Shown: positions 15,473 to 17,519 of the stretch, piece by piece
Position numbering within the stretch: position 1 is the first letter of the stretch
Layout: each line of letters starts with the position of its first letter
Assembly (NCBI GenBank): GCA_002454845.1
Contig: DKJQ01000219.1
Span: 15,962-33,480 of the forward strand
DNA length: 17,519 nucleotides
DNA from: Ignavibacteria bacterium UBA6688
GTDB taxonomy: Bacteria; Bacteroidota; Ignavibacteria; UBA10030
Direction: 5' to 3'
Program-made: the position numbers and the translations under genes
Notes under the pieces: model-generated
Told to the model about the DNA's origin: nothing
Databases searched by the model: none
The model's input: the letters and a program-made list of their open reading frames with translations, nothing else

Positions 15473-15499
15473 GGTTCGATGCTGTAAATGTGCCCCGGT

Positions 15500-17368
15500 T
15501 TATTCGACCTTCTCCGCTCCCAACTCCCTCACCAACGCCGCGATGATGGGATGTGCCTCACCATTCCCGTTCGCACCCTGCCTGGGAGGAGAGGCTGCTT
15601 CTATGACGGGGGAAGGTTGTACTGCATGGGAAGAAGAAGCTGCCATACTTTCCTGAAAGGGGAGCACTGTCGCTCCTCGGTTGTTCTTCGGTAGAGCGTA
15701 CAGGATTGGTTCAATCCGGACTTTTTGCCCCGTGAGGCCTTGAAACGATTCTACGAGAAAATCCTTATTCCGTTTGAGTGAGGAGAGATGAAAATCATCC
15801 GGACATGCGATTCGGAGTGCACCATCGGCAACATCCAGTATTGAGCTTTCGCTCAGGAGCGTCCAGAGCCCGATCTTCGTTTTCCGCACCTCACCCAACC
15901 ATTCCCTCCAATGCTCATACGCCTGCTCAACTGTGATCGAGGTCATCGTTTCGACGCCCGGGAGCAGTTCCGGAGAAATGGGGGCCACGGCGGGAGCCGG
16001 CTCTTTCACCGTAATCTTGGCAAGAGCCGCGACGCCGAATGCGCCTGTTGCAGGACGGGTTGCCATTTCCCGGTACGAGGAGTACGTCATCGCGGCTGGG
16101 CTGGTGATGCGTCCGGCGCTTACCTGCCCGACAACTTTCACTTCCTTTACCGGCTTTTCCCCAGGAGGCCCGGCGTTCCGGCTCGATTCTCTCGGGATAT
16201 CGCTCGCAGCGGAGAGGCCGTTGCTACCGAGTTTTTTTTTCAACTCATCGATCTGGCGCAACAATGCGTCAATTTCCACCGTTTTCTTCATCTTGATCAT
16301 GTGCAACAAGCCTGCTTCCAGCTTGAAGCGGGGCTGTGCAGCCCAGCGGATGGCTTGCTCAAGGTCGTTGACGAGCTTGAGGAGGCGGAGAATATCGTTC
16401 TGATGAAACTGCTTTGCCTCCTCCTGGTACCGTTTCCGGTACGGCTCGGACGTTTCGATCAGGTCCGCTGCATCGGTTGTGAGAACGATCAACATATTGC
16501 GCAGGTGTTCGGAGAGCCCACCGAGAAATTCCCGCAGATCGTATCCATTTTTCATCAACCGGTCCACCAGCTCGATACCGCCGCGGGCATTCCCCTCCCG
16601 GATGAGGTCGGTCACACCGAAATATACCTCCTGGTCGACCGCGTTCAGGACTTTTAATACATCCTCGCTCTTGATCTCGTTGCCACAGAAGGAGCGGATC
16701 TGGTCGAAGATGCTCTGCGCATCGCGCATAGAGCCATCCCCCTTTTTGGCAATGATCATCAGAGCCCCATCGTCCACGGTCACCCCTTCCTCCCCCGCGA
16801 TAAAACGGAGACGGCTTATGATCTCCTCGATCGCGATCCGGCGGAAATCAAACCGCTGACAGCGCGAAAGGATCGTCATCGGAATCTTGTGTACTTCCGT
16901 GGTGGCAAAGATGAAGATGACATGCTCCGGGGGTTCTTCCAGCGTTTTGAGGAGCGCGTTGAACGCCTCCTTCGTGAGCATATGTACTTCGTCAATAATA
17001 TAGACCTTGTACTTGCCCCGCGCGGGCGTGTAGCGAACCGACTCCCGAAGGTTGCGAATCTCTTCCACCCCTCTATTCGAGGCACCGTCGATCTCGATCA
17101 CATCGAGGCTTCGCCCGGCGGTAATCTCCCTGCAGACCTCGCATTCATTATCGGGGTTGATGTCTTTGGGGGAAAGGCAGTTGATCGCTTTTGCGAGGAT
17201 ACGTGCCGTGGTGGTCTTGCCGCAACCGCGCGCACCGGAAAAAATGTACGCGTGGGCTAGCCGGTTCGTGGAGATCGCGTTCCGGAGTGTTTCTGTAACA
17301 TGGGACTGGCCGACGACGTCTTCAAAGACCATCGGCCGCCACTTGCGTGCGGTGACTTGGTAGGACAT
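15500..17368 (-). CDS. dnaX: DNA polymerase III subunit tau (and gamma by frameshift)
   Basis: This 622-residue AAA+ clamp-loader subunit loads the sliding clamp and, as tau, bridges the polymerase. The N-terminus MSYQVTARKWRP fixes the start. Walker A is GARGCGKTT (45-53), Walker B IIDEVHM (124-130), sensor 1 lies around FIFATTE (152-158), and the SRC motif is at 168-170. The zinc module has C64, C76 and C79, but D73 stands where E. coli DnaX has its other zinc cysteine. Domain III runs to about 370, followed by KKKL (377-380) encoded by an A9 run, a Pro/Ala-rich linker (about 385-470) and the tau-specific C-terminus (about 480-620). The A9 run with a -1 stop two codons later points to a shorter gamma form of about 381 residues. 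There is no clear ribosome site at 17368. Confidence 0.96.
   Translation of the reverse strand: MSYQVTARKWRPMVFEDVVGQSHVTETLRNAISTNRLAHAYIFSGARGCGKTTTARILAKAINCLSPKDINPDNECEVCREITAGRSLDVIEIDGASNRGVEEIRNLRESVRYTPARGKYKVYIIDEVHMLTKEAFNALLKTLEEPPEHVIFIFATTEVHKIPMTILSRCQRFDFRRIAIEEIISRLRFIAGEEGVTVDDGALMIIAKKGDGSMRDAQSIFDQIRSFCGNEIKSEDVLKVLNAVDQEVYFGVTDLIREGNARGGIELVDRLMKNGYDLREFLGGLSEHLRNMLIVLTTDAADLIETSEPYRKRYQEEAKQFHQNDILRLLKLVNDLEQAIRWAAQPRFKLEAGLLHMIKMKKTVEIDALLRQIDELKKKLGSNGLSAASDIPRESSRNAGPPGEKPVKEVKVVGQVSAGRITSPAAMTYSSYREMATRPATGAFGVAALAKITVKEPAPAVAPISPELLPGVETMTSITVEQAYEHWREWLGEVRKTKIGLWTLLSESSILDVADGALRIACPDDFHLSSLKRNKDFLVESFQGLTGQKVRIEPILYALPKNNRGATVLPFQESMAASSSHAVQPSPVIEAASPPRQGANGNGEAHPIIAALVRELGAEKVE
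16206..16240 (-). promoter_or_regulatory. Programmed frameshift / transcript slippage site in dnaX
   Basis: Codons 377-379 are AAA AAA AAA (16240-16232), an uninterrupted A9. In the -1 frame the reading continues ACT CGG TAG, so a shift or one added A ends the protein after Thr-Arg. A hairpin GCAACGG-CCTCT-CCGCTGC (16224-16206, one A-C mismatch) starts 7 nt after the A-run. Thermus dnaX uses an A9 run for transcript slippage and E. coli dnaX uses -1 ribosomal shifting to make gamma. The mechanism here cannot be told from sequence. Confidence 0.7.
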
Positions 17369-17483
17369 AATGGGGTTAAGCTAAGGATTTTCTCTGAAAA
17401 AACAAACGAACCGCAGCACTTCCCACAGAAATAGGTAAACGGTTCGGTCAATATCTTTACACTTTCTACCTCTAATTTCCCAC

Positions 17484-17518
17484 GTTTTATCTTTTACTTT
17501 TCACTTTTTACTTTTTAC
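17484..17518. repeat. AT-rich heptamer tandem repeat upstream of dnaX, running to the window edge
   Basis: Five 7-base units follow one another on the plus strand: GTTTTAT, CTTTTAC, TTTTCAC, TTTTTAC, TTTTTAC. The two units nearest the edge are identical and the others differ at one to three positions. The array may continue outside the window. It lies about 115-150 bp upstream of the dnaX start. Confidence 0.6.
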
Positions 17519-17519
17519 C

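Overview
The window is a compact bacterial chromosome segment of moderately high GC content. All genes lie on the minus strand except one histidine kinase gene. Shine-Dalgarno sites and 4-nt ATGA gene overlaps are frequent. I see no rRNA, tRNA, CRISPR array, insertion sequence or phage gene. The gene set (type IV pilus/type II secretion ATPase with a stand-alone receiver, HAE1-type RND pump, AGE-family epimerase, secreted S15 hydrolase, YdeI/DUF1801 protein) fits a Gram-negative free-living bacterium. My low-confidence guess is the Bacteroidota/Chlorobiota/Ignavibacteria (FCB) neighbourhood; nothing in the window proves this.

Layout from left to right: (1) 1-1990 (-), a three-gene signalling operon of CheY-like receiver, double zinc-ribbon protein and GspE/PilB-type ATPase; the ATPase is cut by the left edge. 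(2) 1991-2369, a divergent intergenic region. (3) 2370-3629 (+), a PAS histidine kinase with a four-cysteine cluster and its own terminator. (4) 3752-6974 (-), an exported S15/CocE-type hydrolase preceded by an N-acylglucosamine 2-epimerase family enzyme. (5) 7029-10023 (-), an ABC-2 exporter operon: ATPase, two permeases, a small membrane protein with a start-codon problem, and a 4-TM protein. A perfect 17-bp palindrome lies just upstream. (6) 10308-14556 (-), an RND adaptor and pump pair with a good sigma70-like promoter and a possible leader peptide. (7) 14777-15379 (-), a YdeI/OmdA-DUF1801 protein. (8) 15500-17368 (-), dnaX with a terminator and an A9 slippery site. (9) The upstream region of dnaX, with a short heptamer tandem repeat at the right edge.

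How the genes may work together: the kinase and the divergent receiver are candidate partners, and the receiver operon ends in a pilus/secretion motor ATPase. The zinc-ribbon protein between them ends in a peptide resembling the CheY-binding peptides of FliM and CheZ, which suggests an adaptor carrying receiver output towards the motor (inference). The ABC and RND loci are two separate export systems. dnaX carries an in-frame A9 run, a -1 stop two codons later and a hairpin, the arrangement expected for production of both tau and a shortened gamma subunit.
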